A model generated the notes under the pieces. The model was given only the letters and a program-made list of their open reading frames with translations. It ran no database searches and had not been told where the DNA came from. DNA of 64,000 nucleotides from Lacibacter cauensis (GTDB lineage Bacteria; Bacteroidota; Bacteroidia; Chitinophagales; Chitinophagaceae). Made by a program: the position numbers and the translations under genes. Shown piece by piece: positions 1-8,008 of the stretch (its first letter is position 1; the number at the start of each line of letters is the position of its first letter). Location: assembly GCF_007830055.1 (NCBI RefSeq), contig NZ_VLLE01000003.1:1-64000 (forward strand). The letters are read 5' to 3'.

Positions 1-81
1 GGCCACGGATGAACACAAATAAACACAGATGAAGAAAACCACGAAACGCACGAAAGGCACGATATGGTTTTTGTTATTCAC

Positions 82-106
82 GTCTGGCCGCTTTGAGCGG
101 CCAGAC
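82..106. repeat. Perfect 11-bp stem-loop, REP-like palindrome
   Basis: An 11-bp perfect inverted repeat (82-92 and 96-106) encloses a TTG loop. No T-run follows, so it is not a normal terminator. It sits in a 280-bp stretch without a credible gene that opens with a degenerate series of ACACA/GATGAA and CACGAAA units (about 1-60). The GC-rich hairpin in otherwise AT-rich DNA resembles REP-type dispersed palindromes; that assignment is inference. Confidence 0.5.
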
Positions 107-280
107 TCGCAACCCTCTGTACGCTCTGCATCTCCTTTTCTCTGTGTTGAAAAATTGCAAGTGAAACTGCAAAAAGTATTTCCGGTGCTTGCATTTCGAA
201 AAGGAAAGCACTACCTTATGCTACCGGTCTGTAAAAACCGGTATGTTTTAATCGTCATTTTAAACCAAAACCACTTGTAC

Positions 281-820
281 ATGAAACAGATTTTTTCTTT
301 CTGCTGTCTGCTGTTTTTACTGGCAGCCTGTAACAACGACGCCAACAAAACAGCTGAAGCAACAGCCGATGCAGCCGCTCCGGCAGCCGAAGTAAAGTTG
401 CCGTACACACTCTCCTCTCCGTACAAAAACTGGAGCATTGGCAGTAACGAAAACGTAGCCGCTGCCATGGGCGGGTTAAAAGCTTTTGTTGATAAAGATT
501 TTACTGCACTGGCAGCCACCCTTGGCGATTCCATTACACTCGATTTTGATATGCTGCAAACCAAACTAAGTCGTGACAGTGCCATCAAGTTCTTTACCGG
601 TGCCCGTGCTGCTTACCAGGATATTACCATTACCATGCACGATTATGTATCGGTGATTTCGGCCGATAAAAAAAGTGAGTGGGTTACGCTTTGGTACAAA
701 CAAGTAGGGAAAAACGCCAATGGAGTTGTTGACTCCATGAACGTGGTGAACGACATCCGGCTGGAGAATGGTAAAATGGTGGAGCTGGATGAAAAAGTAA
801 GTCACTTCCAAAAGAAATAA
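281..820 (+). CDS. Lipoprotein with NTF2/SnoaL-like fold
   Basis: A 179-residue protein with a lipoprotein signal (LLAAC, Cys at about residue 18) followed by an Ala/Glu-rich linker. The rest (YTLSSPYKNWSIG... to the C-terminus) has the length and alternating pattern of a SnoaL/NTF2-like domain: an N-terminal helix pair, then strands such as EWVTLWYKQVGK. Such domains bind small molecules or act as accessory modules; no substrate can be read. The ATG at 281 is chosen because the reading frame upstream crosses a hairpin and repeat sequence and the signal peptide starts here. A strong terminator follows at 844. Confidence 0.75.
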   Translation: MKQIFSFCCLLFLLAACNNDANKTAEATADAAAPAAEVKLPYTLSSPYKNWSIGSNENVAAAMGGLKAFVDKDFTALAATLGDSITLDFDMLQTKLSRDSAIKFFTGARAAYQDITITMHDYVSVISADKKSEWVTLWYKQVGKNANGVVDSMNVVNDIRLENGKMVELDEKVSHFQKK

Positions 821-843
821 GCAATCGCAGATAGCATGAGCTG

Positions 844-868
844 GCCCCCGGATAACGGGGGCTTTTTT
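844..868 (+). terminator. Rho-independent terminator after the NTF2-like lipoprotein
   Basis: A 7-bp GC stem (GCCCCCG / CGGGGGC) with a GATAA loop is followed directly by six T residues. Confidence 0.85.
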
Positions 869-945
869 GTAAGCAGTAAGCCGCAACCTGTTTCCCCCGT
901 TTGGCATGATTTTGGCCACTTTTTACAGCTAAAATCAACTCTATC

Positions 946-1842
946 ATGAAGAAAAGCCTCCGTCGTTTACAAGTAAAAACAAGCATCTTTACTTCAGTTG
1001 TTTTGTTAATCGCAGCATTATTTTTCATTGCCTCCTGTAACAAAGAACAATCACTCAATACAGATGGTAAGCAACGTGTAACCATCCGCATCAACGATCA
1101 TCCGTTGGAGGGATTAACCAATGTATGGGTAGATGTAAGGTATGTAGAAGTAAAAGTAGATACCACTTCCGGCAGAAGAGACGATGACGAGTATGATGAT
1201 GACGACAACGATGATGATGACGACAAAGACTGCGACCGCTACGGCACCTGGGATACGCTGAAAATAACACCCGGTATTTATGACATGCTCCGCTTCCGCA
1301 ACGGGCTCGATACATTGCTTGCTACCGGTTTTGTAAACACCGGCACCATTCATAAAATCCGTATCACATTAGGCAACGCCAACGAAATTTCAAAAGACAG
1401 TGCTGTTACACGCATGCCGCTCAGCATCTGTAACCGCAAGCCTTATGTGTATGTAAAGCTGAAAGACAAAGAACACACCGAAATTGTGAATGGTGAAGTG
1501 CGCATCCAACTCGATTTTGATATAGCCCGCTCCATCAGTTACAGAGATGGAAAGTATTGTCTGCAGCCATACATTAAAGCTTATTCAAAAAACAAAACCG
1601 GTTCGGTGGAAGGGGAAGTAGCACCACGTGCCGCTAATGCCATGCCGATGCTGTTTAACAGCACCGATACGGCCTATGCACTGCCCGATAGTGATGGTGA
1701 GTTTGAGATGGAAGGTTTAAAACCGGGTACGTATAGCTTACGCTTTCATCCGGCTGCTAATTACCGGGATACCTTGCTTACCGGCATTGTTGTAAAGGCC
1801 GGACAAGAAACAGAATTAAAGAAAATTGTATTGAAGCAATAA
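946..1842 (+). CDS. DUF4382 lipoprotein with C-terminal carboxypeptidase-regulatory-like domain
   Basis: A 298-residue lipoprotein (Cys31 in IASCNKE). The first domain (about 40-220) begins VTIRINDHPLEGLTNVWVDV, the typical opening of DUF4382, a beta-rich domain of secreted Bacteroidota proteins. An Asp-rich tract (about residues 76-97, roughly 15 Asp) is inserted in it. The last 75 residues (GSVEGEVAPRAANAMPML... DGEFEMEGLKPGTYSLRF) form a carboxypeptidase-regulatory-like beta-sandwich. It is probably attached to the outer membrane and exposed; the acidic loop could bind divalent cations. Function beyond that is unknown. It is a single gene with its own terminator. Confidence 0.8.
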   Translation: MKKSLRRLQVKTSIFTSVVLLIAALFFIASCNKEQSLNTDGKQRVTIRINDHPLEGLTNVWVDVRYVEVKVDTTSGRRDDDEYDDDDNDDDDDKDCDRYGTWDTLKITPGIYDMLRFRNGLDTLLATGFVNTGTIHKIRITLGNANEISKDSAVTRMPLSICNRKPYVYVKLKDKEHTEIVNGEVRIQLDFDIARSISYRDGKYCLQPYIKAYSKNKTGSVEGEVAPRAANAMPMLFNSTDTAYALPDSDGEFEMEGLKPGTYSLRFHPAANYRDTLLTGIVVKAGQETELKKIVLKQ

Positions 1843-1865
1843 GTTAACAGACAACTAACAGGATG

Positions 1866-1909
1866 GCCTCCACACGCTTTTACAATAAAGGCGTTTGTGG
1901 AGGCTTTTT
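1866..1909 (+). terminator. Terminator after the DUF4382 gene
   Basis: A 9-bp stem (GCCTCCACA 1866-1874 with TGTGGAGGC 1896-1904) extends inward by a few more pairs and ends in a T-run. Confidence 0.8.
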
Positions 1910-2023
1910 CTTTTGTACCAGTACCATACAACGCTCTGTCTGCACGCCGATGAGCAGCGGCTCTTCTTTGTACAACCCGGCCAACCGCATCGGTTGTACC
2001 GAAAGGCTTGTTTGCGGTTGCAA

Positions 2024-2054
2024 TGAAAACAGGCCGTTGGAATCAACGGCCTGT
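2024..2054 (-). terminator. Terminator of the minus-strand gene at 2086-2988
   Basis: An 11-bp perfect stem (2029-2039 with 2044-2054) with a 4-base loop; read on the minus strand it is followed by TTTTC. Confidence 0.75.
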
Positions 2055-2085
2055 CTGTTAAAGAACTTATTTTTTGCAACAGCGT

Positions 2086-2988
2086 TTACAAAGGTGCCAT
2101 TTGTGTATTACGTGTTGTTACCTGACCAAGTGATACATTGATGTTGTTTTCGGTTTTGTTGTTATAGCCATTGTTACTGTAACTGAGATTGTACACACCT
2201 GGCACCGGAATTTTTACTTCGTATTCGCCATTGGCATTGGTTGTGGCGGCATACGCCTGACCCACTACCTGTACAGCAACAGACGGAACTGGTAAGTTCG
2301 TGAGCATATCTACCACTTTACCTTTTACCATGGTGCTGGTTGATGTAGCATCGATAATCGATCTGTTGGTTTTAAATGCACTATAGAATGCACTGTTGAC
2401 GGGTTTAAACTGGAGTGCCAGTTTATCCATTTGCAGTTTAATCATCTCATCAGCCTGTTTAAATAACGTAGTAAGCGTTGCACGTGCAGCTGCACGGTTA
2501 GCTACAGCGTTGCGTGGACCGGGAATGAGTGCTGCATAATTATCGATGGTTGTTTGAAAAGCTGTTAGACGCCCGGCTGTAATACCAAAGCTTGCTAATG
2601 CTGCAATATTTGCTGTTGCTTTTGCATGAATGTTATTACAAAGCGGCACCAGTAATTCATCTTTTGTTTGCTGCAGTTTTGATACCGGATAATTTACCTG
2701 CTCTTTTAACTCGTGATTGTTTGCATCCATTGCAAAGGCAAACACAGCAGCGGCAATGTTCGCAGCTTCTTCGCAAAGTGCTGTTTTTGTTCCGGCTTTG
2801 TCCATGGTAATACCGGCTGTAGCCTGTGCTTCCTTTTGTGCAGCAGTAATAATGTTGTTGTACACTGTGCGTAGTGCTGTAGCTACCGTGGCAAAAGCGG
2901 GTACCGTTGCGGTGATTGCCGGATTTGCTTCGATGTGTGTGAGTACTGCATTGTACATGCTGAGTTTCGACTCCTGACGTGCATTCAT
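2086..2988 (-). CDS. Helical protein with C-terminal carboxypeptidase-regulatory-like domain
   Basis: A 300-residue protein without an evident signal peptide. Residues 1-215 are Ala-rich and predicted almost entirely helical, in a repeated pattern of amphipathic helices. Residues about 218-300 (MVKGKVVDMLTNLPVPSV, then NGEYEVKIPVPGVYNLSYSNNGY) form a carboxypeptidase-D regulatory-like beta-sandwich. These domains are usually extracytoplasmic, so the missing signal peptide is odd; it may use another export route or the ATG may not be the true start. It stands alone, with its own terminator; the 21-bp periodic array lies upstream of its start. Confidence 0.65.
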   Translation of the reverse strand: MNARQESKLSMYNAVLTHIEANPAITATVPAFATVATALRTVYNNIITAAQKEAQATAGITMDKAGTKTALCEEAANIAAAVFAFAMDANNHELKEQVNYPVSKLQQTKDELLVPLCNNIHAKATANIAALASFGITAGRLTAFQTTIDNYAALIPGPRNAVANRAAARATLTTLFKQADEMIKLQMDKLALQFKPVNSAFYSAFKTNRSIIDATSTSTMVKGKVVDMLTNLPVPSVAVQVVGQAYAATTNANGEYEVKIPVPGVYNLSYSNNGYNNKTENNINVSLGQVTTRNTQMAPL

Positions 2989-2999
2989 TTTTGTAGGTG

Positions 3000-3375
3000 T
3001 TTAGTGAAGAATGATGATTTGCAACTTTAAACTATAACAGCACCTGTTTTTTTGCAATACAACAAAACGGGTAGTGCCTTGCGGTTGTTTGTTTTTGTTT
3101 TGCTGTTATGTAATTCGTAACTGCAGTTTGTTTTTATGTAACTGCATGCATCAATCAAGTTGCTGTAAGCTATCACTCAGCAATTGCAACTATTCATTAA
3201 GAGGTTGAATGCTGCAATTAAGGCGCTGCAACATGCAATTAAGACAGTGTACACAACGATTTAATTCTTGTACCATTTGATTAAGTTGTTGTAACGAATG
3301 CTTTAGCTGATGTAACTAAGGAAAAAGGCGCTTTTTTGAGGTTTTTTTGGGGTTTGGATAGAAAAAAGGTCATGA
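3000..3375. other. Intergenic region containing the 21-bp array
   Basis: This 376-bp gap between divergent genes holds no credible open frame. Its centre is the ten-unit array listed separately; the flanks are AT-rich with T- and A-runs (3035-3060, 3322-3370). Promoters of both flanking genes must lie here, but I cannot point to a convincing TAnnTTTG box. Confidence 0.5.
3106..3315 (-). repeat. Ten-unit degenerate array with exact 21-bp period (heptad-like)
   Basis: Read on the minus strand from 3315 to 3106 the DNA divides into ten consecutive 21-base units without any length change. The consensus is TTRCARNNNCTTAAT plus six variable bases. Translated in this frame each unit reads like a coiled-coil heptad: position one is L,L,V,V,L,I,L,L,M,L and position four is Leu in the first eight (LQQLNQM, VQELNRC, LQRLNCS). 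The frame is broken by TAG at the end of unit 6 and TGA in unit 8, and a stop lies just upstream of unit 1, so it is not an intact gene. It could be a decayed coiled-coil gene or a 21-bp minisatellite. Confidence 0.7.
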
Positions 3376-4347
3376 GTGACAAACAAAGTAGGACCTGATA
3401 AGGCAATAAAAACATGTACGCCTGAGTATTTTACTAAATTGTATATATTAGACAATTACAACTTGCCTACTATTCCATTTATACAAAACCAAATTTACAA
3501 AAGGGCCAACATCCATGACCAATATGGAGGGTCTAGACAAAGTGGGATTTCTGCATCCGCAAAAACCCCATTCATCTTCTTATTCTCCGGGGAAGCCGGA
3601 CATCAGCATGGTTATAAAGATCAATGGGAAAGTGAAGATGTGTTTTCATATACAGGGGAGGGACAAATAAACGACATGACCTTTGTACGTGGAAATTTAG
3701 CATTAAGAGATCACTTGAAAAATGGTCGTAAGGTTTTTCTTTTTATTTATGTGGCTAAAGGACTTGTTCGTTTTGAGTCTGAGTTAGAAGTTATCGATTT
3801 TGATTTTTTTCAGGGAATTGACAGAGAGAATAACGAAAGAACGGCAATTAAATTCTTTTTTAAACGTGTCGGTAAACAACTTAATGTTCCAAAGGATTTG
3901 CTTAATTTAAATCTTGTAAATGAAGAAGGCCAACCTTATGAAATTAGACAACCTAATGAAACCGAAAGAAAAGGGTTGGTAACATCAAGAGTTGGTCAAG
4001 GTGCGTATAGAAAAAGTATTCTGTTTCGTTGGGAGTTTAAATGTGCAGTTACCAATTATACAAAAAAAGAAATTCTGATCGCTTCACACATTGTTCCTTG
4101 GAAAAACTCGACAGATGAAGAACGCCTTGATGTGGACAACGGAATATTATTATCTCCAACTTATGATGCCTTATTTGATAAAAATCTTATTTCCTTTGAT
4201 AATAATGGGAAAATTATTCTTTCCGACTCGCTCAAAAAAACAGACATTAATTTAATTGGAATTAATGGAAAAGAAAAAATCAACAAATTAACATCTGGAA
4301 ATATTCAATATTTAGAAAGACATAGAAGTATGCTTGTTGACATCTAG
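3376..4347 (+). CDS. SRA-HNH endonuclease, McrA-like modification-dependent restriction enzyme
   Basis: A 323-residue protein. Residues about 30-170 match the ScoMcrA-type SRA-like fold (IHDQYGGSRQSGIS, then FLFSGEAGHQHGYKD), which reads modified cytosine or phosphorothioate DNA. Residues 205-290 are an HNH_2 nuclease with the core ILIASHIVPWKNS, a conserved Asn in VDNGILLSP and DALFDKNLIS. Together this is a type IV restriction enzyme cutting foreign modified DNA. The first in-frame start is GTG at 3376, directly after a stop; an ATG at 3372 is in another frame, so the start is uncertain. GC content is well below the surrounding genes. It is convergent with a second HNH operon, making a small restriction island. 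Confidence 0.8.
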   Translation: MTNKVGPDKAIKTCTPEYFTKLYILDNYNLPTIPFIQNQIYKRANIHDQYGGSRQSGISASAKTPFIFLFSGEAGHQHGYKDQWESEDVFSYTGEGQINDMTFVRGNLALRDHLKNGRKVFLFIYVAKGLVRFESELEVIDFDFFQGIDRENNERTAIKFFFKRVGKQLNVPKDLLNLNLVNEEGQPYEIRQPNETERKGLVTSRVGQGAYRKSILFRWEFKCAVTNYTKKEILIASHIVPWKNSTDEERLDVDNGILLSPTYDALFDKNLISFDNNGKIILSDSLKKTDINLIGINGKEKINKLTSGNIQYLERHRSMLVDI

Positions 4348-4383
4348 ATTAAACTACTACTAGTATATTCATATTACTTTTCT

Positions 4384-4599
4384 TTAGCTACGATCAACTT
4401 CTATTATTTCCAAGTGAGTAACACAATAATCTGAGAAAATTTCATCAAATAGCTTTTTCTTAAAATCAGAACTACCAAGAAGAATTGTGGAAAATACCTC
4501 TATCCTATCATCTACATTCAGCAAGTTTAGTTTTTCATTGTCCCGAAAAAAACTCATGAAATCTTGTCTCGTTATTTCGTCCTCAATTTTATTTTCCAT
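4384..4599 (-). CDS. Small hypothetical protein of the restriction island
   Basis: A 71-residue acidic protein with no recognisable domain (MENKIEDEITRQDFMSFFRD...). It is the last gene of the minus-strand set 5924-4384, 54 bases after the preceding stop, and shares its low GC content. It could be an accessory or control protein of the HNH nuclease, but only position suggests this. Confidence 0.45.
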   Translation of the reverse strand: MENKIEDEITRQDFMSFFRDNEKLNLLNVDDRIEVFSTILLGSSDFKKKLFDEIFSDYCVTHLEIIEVDRS

Positions 4600-4653
4600 T
4601 TATTCCTTTTTACTGTAAACGTATTGCAAGTTGGCTATTTCTTACATATCACA

Positions 4654-4974
4654 CTATAACTTCCAATTGTTTTCTGCATACTCAATCACATTAAAAAATT
4701 CATCCAGTGTCATACTCGTTGACGGCGCTTCACTTGTTTTGCTTACTGAAATAAACTCATGTACAAAATGATCGATATCTGGATCCCAATCATCAAAATG
4801 CAAATCGGGTACTTTCCATTCTGTTGAGTAAAACAATTTGTCATCAAACAAATGATCTAAAATGAACTGTTCGATTTCCTGAATTGGCTTGTTAGATGAA
4901 TTGATAAAAACAATCTCGTTGTGTTTTTTATAATTGGCATAATCACGGTAGCGGTAAGAGAATTTAATGTTCAT
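4654..4974 (-). CDS. Hypothetical protein translationally coupled to the HNH nuclease
   Basis: A 106-residue soluble, acidic protein. Its start overlaps the stop of the upstream HNH gene by four bases (ATGA type), which implies co-translation and probably a joint function. Aromatic and acidic clusters (DLHFDDWDPDIDHF) are visible but no known domain. An immunity or specificity partner for the nuclease is possible but unproven. Confidence 0.6.
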   Translation of the reverse strand: MNIKFSYRYRDYANYKKHNEIVFINSSNKPIQEIEQFILDHLFDDKLFYSTEWKVPDLHFDDWDPDIDHFVHEFISVSKTSEAPSTSMTLDEFFNVIEYAENNWKL

Positions 4975-5744
4975 GGTTTGAAATAATCATTATGCTTTTT
5001 CAGCAATTCCTTTGCAGGTAAAAACTTATCGGGCAGATGAATAGATTCTCCTTCTAGCTTTAGAAAATATTGTTCTATGGTCACTGGCGATTTTTTCTGT
5101 TTGAGCTTGGAGGAAACTTTAATGGTGTAATCATTTGCATTTATTGTAATTAATCCTCTATCGAAAGCTTTATCGTGCAAAGCATTTAGGCAAAGACCAT
5201 TCATTGGATTGAGTCTGTTTTTTTCATCTATGCTCCAAGGTGCAATATGGCTGGCGATTAGAAGCTCAGGATTGTTGATACCAGTGATACAACATGCGTT
5301 ATTATATGTTGCTAAAACTACTGTTCGAAAAATAGATTGGTTAACTCTTGCTTTTACTACCCGTTCTTTTTCTTTTCCTTCAGATGGCAGATCAGACAAA
5401 TCTATTTTGTTAAGCTTTACTACTGTTGAATGTTTTTGTTTTGCTAATAGTTCTTCGCTGGCGATTAAAGCTGCATCCCAATTATTATAAAACTCATCCC
5501 ATATTGCTTTATCAAGTTTACTTGCATTTGATGCACCTTTTATTCCTCGTTCTCTTAATGTTGGATCGAAGCTTGCAAAATTACCAAGCTTTAAAGCAAT
5601 TGACGACGGCGTTCTTCCAATCATTTCGGCAAACTTTATTATCTCAGGTGTTCCTTTATGCATCTTTCCAAAAGGAAGTTTACAGTATAGGTTAATAGCA
5701 AGAATAAGTTCGTCTCTTGTCCAGAGCTTTTGTCCTTCTTTCAT
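4971..5744 (-). CDS. HNH endonuclease (HNH_2 type)
   Basis: A 257-residue protein. The N-terminal part (about 1-70: LWTRDELILAINLYCKLPFG and IGRTPSSIALKLGNFAS) looks like a DNA-binding helical domain found at the front of such nucleases. The C-terminal half carries HNH_2: ACCITGINNPELLIASHIAP with a conserved His, then MNGLCLNALHDKAFDRGLIT. It is the central gene of a minus-strand operon, six bases after a zinc-ribbon gene and overlapping the next gene by four bases. The HNH core resembles that of the enzyme at 3376-4347 but the front halves differ. A restriction role is likely; the DNA mark it recognises is unknown. Confidence 0.75.
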   Translation of the reverse strand: MKEGQKLWTRDELILAINLYCKLPFGKMHKGTPEIIKFAEMIGRTPSSIALKLGNFASFDPTLRERGIKGASNASKLDKAIWDEFYNNWDAALIASEELLAKQKHSTVVKLNKIDLSDLPSEGKEKERVVKARVNQSIFRTVVLATYNNACCITGINNPELLIASHIAPWSIDEKNRLNPMNGLCLNALHDKAFDRGLITINANDYTIKVSSKLKQKKSPVTIEQYFLKLEGESIHLPDKFLPAKELLKKHNDYFKP

Positions 5745-5750
5745 AAGTGG

Positions 5751-5924
5751 CTATGTTACTTTCCACAATTTAAGATAATATTCATCCTCTTCTCCAATAG
5801 CAATAAACCCACAAGAATCATTCAAACAGTATTGTATTCCACTCTTTGCATTTGTATGATAAAAATCTGCAAGTTCTTCACATCTTGCTCCACAATGAGG
5901 GCAAGTGAATGGTTGATCATTCAT
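5751..5924 (-). CDS. Small zinc-ribbon protein
   Basis: A 57-residue protein with two cysteine pairs, CPHCGARC and CLNDSC, suggesting a zinc ribbon. The ATG at 5924 is preferred because the Cys motif follows it immediately; an in-frame ATG at 5966 would add 14 residues. It is the first gene of the HNH operon, six bases ahead of the nuclease. It could bind DNA or RNA or serve as a regulator. Confidence 0.55.
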   Translation of the reverse strand: MNDQPFTCPHCGARCEELADFYHTNAKSGIQYCLNDSCGFIAIGEEDEYYLKLWKVT

Positions 5925-6484
5925 TAAAAATATTTCGAGTAGTTGTATTGGTTTTTTACTAAGCATTCTGCAAAGTAGTTACACTCTTATTCGTTGCATT
6001 TGCTTTTAAGTCACATTGTACTAAATATCATTTCATACATGTGTTTTTGCCTTTAATGCGGCTCTTGTTGTAGGAGCGTTGTGCTTTGGTATGTGCATCG
6101 GCCATCGCTTAAAGGTAATAAGGGGCAAGGCACAAGAAAGAAAATCCAAAATACAATCATCAACATCCAGGGTACAAGGCTCAAGGCAGAAGGCGCAATG
6201 CTGGCTCACAGATGGCAGAGATTTACACAGAAATAATTCAACTATCAGCAAATAGCCTATCTGTGTTCTTCTGTGTAATTCCCGCCTGAACAACAACAGT
6301 CGGGCAGGTGTGCGCAACAACGAGAAAATCCAAAACCCAAATGATAACATCCGAGGGAAAGAAATGAGGCAAGAGGCAAGACTCAAGGCGCAAGGCACAA
6401 GAAAAATCCGTTCTACTGTTTCAACATCCTGCTTTTTCAATCCGTTCCCGTCTTAGTTTCGTACAGTTAAAAAAAGATAAAAGC
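5925..6484. repeat. Gene-free stretch with dispersed repeats
   Basis: No credible gene. Two direct copies of a roughly 45-bp segment (6134-6178 and 6320-6369; shared core GAAAATCCAAAA and AACATCC) each run into purine-rich AAGGC/CAAGG units (6121-6195 and 6365-6400). Between them an inverted pair (6220-6232 and 6269-6281, one mismatch in 13) built on ACACAGAA could form a hairpin. Similar ACACA/GATGAA wording occurs at 1-60. This looks like a dispersed intergenic repeat marking the edge of the restriction island. Confidence 0.55.
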
Positions 6485-7252
6485 ATGCCCCTCACTGTAT
6501 TACAGCAACGCATCAGCGGCGTTCGCAACGCTATTATCCAGCATCCCTTATACCCCGGCTTACAGGAGCTGCAGCATCTACAGCAGTTCAGCCAGTACCA
6601 TGTGTTTGCCGTGTGGGATTTTATGAGTCTGCTCAAGAGTTTACAAAACAAACTTACCTGTGTACATACACCGTGGGTACCGGTGGGCAGCGCCAACACC
6701 CGTTACCTCATTAACGAAATTGTTACCGGCGAGGAAAGCGATGTGGATGCGGCCGGTAACCGTACCAGCCATTTCGAACTGTACCTGCAGGCCATGCAGC
6801 AGATGGGTGCCGATACCACGGCCATTGAGCAGCTGCTGGTTTACCTGCAACAGGGGGTGCCTGTACAGCAGGCTTTGCAGCAGTTGCAGCTGCCCAAAGC
6901 GGTGGTGGATTTTTGTTCCTTTACCTTTTCGCTCATCAGCGTTGCACCGGTGCATGTGCAGGCGGCGGTGTTTACGTTTGGCCGGGAAGATCTGATTCCC
7001 GACATGTTTCACGAGCTGGTTATCCGTTTATCGCAGCAGTACCCGCAGCAGCTGGCCATTTTCAAGTATTATCTCGAACGGCATATTGAAGTGGACGGCG
7101 ATCATCACAGTCAACTGGCCTTGCAGATGGTGGAAGAACTTTGCGGTAACGACGAGGCCAAATGGAACGAAGCGGCAGCAGCCTGTGTGGAAGCGTTGCA
7201 GTTGCGCAAGGCCCTGTGGGATGCCGTGCTGCAGGAAATAACCGTTGCCTGA
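6485..7252 (+). CDS. DUF3050 family protein, heme-oxygenase-like fold
   Basis: A 255-residue soluble protein matching DUF3050 over its whole length. Diagnostic stretches are HPLYPGLQELQHLQQFSQYHV, HVFAVWDFMSLLKSLQ, EIVTGEESDVD and ERHIEVDGDHHS. The family is predicted to have the all-helical heme-oxygenase fold with His/Glu positions (H39-like, EESD, HIEVDGDHH) able to bind metal. No reaction is established. GC content is higher than in the island to the left, so it belongs to the core chromosome. An SGNH hydrolase follows 45 bases later on the same strand. Confidence 0.8.
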   Translation: MPLTVLQQRISGVRNAIIQHPLYPGLQELQHLQQFSQYHVFAVWDFMSLLKSLQNKLTCVHTPWVPVGSANTRYLINEIVTGEESDVDAAGNRTSHFELYLQAMQQMGADTTAIEQLLVYLQQGVPVQQALQQLQLPKAVVDFCSFTFSLISVAPVHVQAAVFTFGREDLIPDMFHELVIRLSQQYPQQLAIFKYYLERHIEVDGDHHSQLALQMVEELCGNDEAKWNEAAAACVEALQLRKALWDAVLQEITVA

Positions 7253-7297
7253 TTTTAGTTGATCACCGGCTTTGCCGGAAAAATTTTTCGTCCTACC

Positions 7298-7990
7298 ATG
7301 CTACGCTGGTCAATTGTTTTATGGGTGTTGCTGGCTGCCTGCCGGGCCAAAGAACCGGCGGCATTGGTTAGTACCAACCCTGCCGTAACGGCCAAAAGCT
7401 GGCTGGCACTGGGCGATTCGTATACCATTGGCCAGGGTGTAACGGCTACCGAACGGTTTCCGGCACAAACCGTTGCCCTCCTGCAGCAGAAAGGTATTGT
7501 GGTGTCGGCGTTGACCTACATCGCCACTACCGGGTGGACCAGCAGCAACCTGCAAACCGCCATCAACACGCAAAACCCGGCAGCACACGATGTGGTGAGT
7601 TTGCTCATCGGCGTCAACGACCAGTACCAGCTGGGTGCCGATACTACGGGTTACCGGCAACGGTTTACACAGCTTTTGGAAAAATCGATTGTGCTGGCCC
7701 GTGGCAGAGCACAGCAGGTGGTGGTGCTGTCGATACCCGATTACAGTGTTACGCCGTTTGCGTCGGGCAGCGATACGGCCCGCATCCGTAAAGAACTTGA
7801 TTTGTACAACAGCATCAACCGCTCGGTTACGCTGGCGTATGGAGTGGCCTATCTCGATATTACGGCTTCCACCAAAGAAGCCCGCACCAACCCGGCCTTG
7901 CTGGCACCCGATGGCTTACACCCCTCTGCACAGGAATACCAGAAATGGGCACAGCGTTTGGCACCCGTCCTGGAAGGCATGCTCAAATAA
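7298..7990 (+). CDS. SGNH/GDSL hydrolase lipoprotein
   Basis: A 230-residue esterase-type protein. The lipobox LLAAC puts the modified Cys at about residue 15. Block I is ALGDSYTIGQG with the nucleophile Ser, block III is LIGVNDQYQ, and block V is DGLHPS with the catalytic Asp and His. The substrate may be an acyl or acetyl ester of a cell-surface or secreted glycan. The ATG at 7298 gives a proper signal peptide; the upstream TTG at 7259 does not. Probably co-transcribed with the DUF3050 gene. Confidence 0.85.
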   Translation: MLRWSIVLWVLLAACRAKEPAALVSTNPAVTAKSWLALGDSYTIGQGVTATERFPAQTVALLQQKGIVVSALTYIATTGWTSSNLQTAINTQNPAAHDVVSLLIGVNDQYQLGADTTGYRQRFTQLLEKSIVLARGRAQQVVVLSIPDYSVTPFASGSDTARIRKELDLYNSINRSVTLAYGVAYLDITASTKEARTNPALLAPDGLHPSAQEYQKWAQRLAPVLEGMLK

Positions 7991-8008
7991 ACGCTTTGTT
8001 GTTGTTGA

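Noticed and set aside
29-280. N-terminal extension of the first lipoprotein
   Set aside because: The extension crosses a hairpin and simple repeats, and a proper lipoprotein signal begins at 281.
1911-2141. Small open frames on both strands between two terminators
   Set aside because: They run through terminator hairpins and have no protein-like composition.
3106-3315. Possible CRISPR-like array
   Set aside because: Units are contiguous 21-mers with no spacer/repeat division and strong divergence; no cas gene is near.
6033-6440. A 135-codon open frame on the minus strand
   Set aside because: It translates the repeat-rich intergenic region; the peptide is Leu/Cys/Ser-rich without domain character, a common artefact of such repeats.
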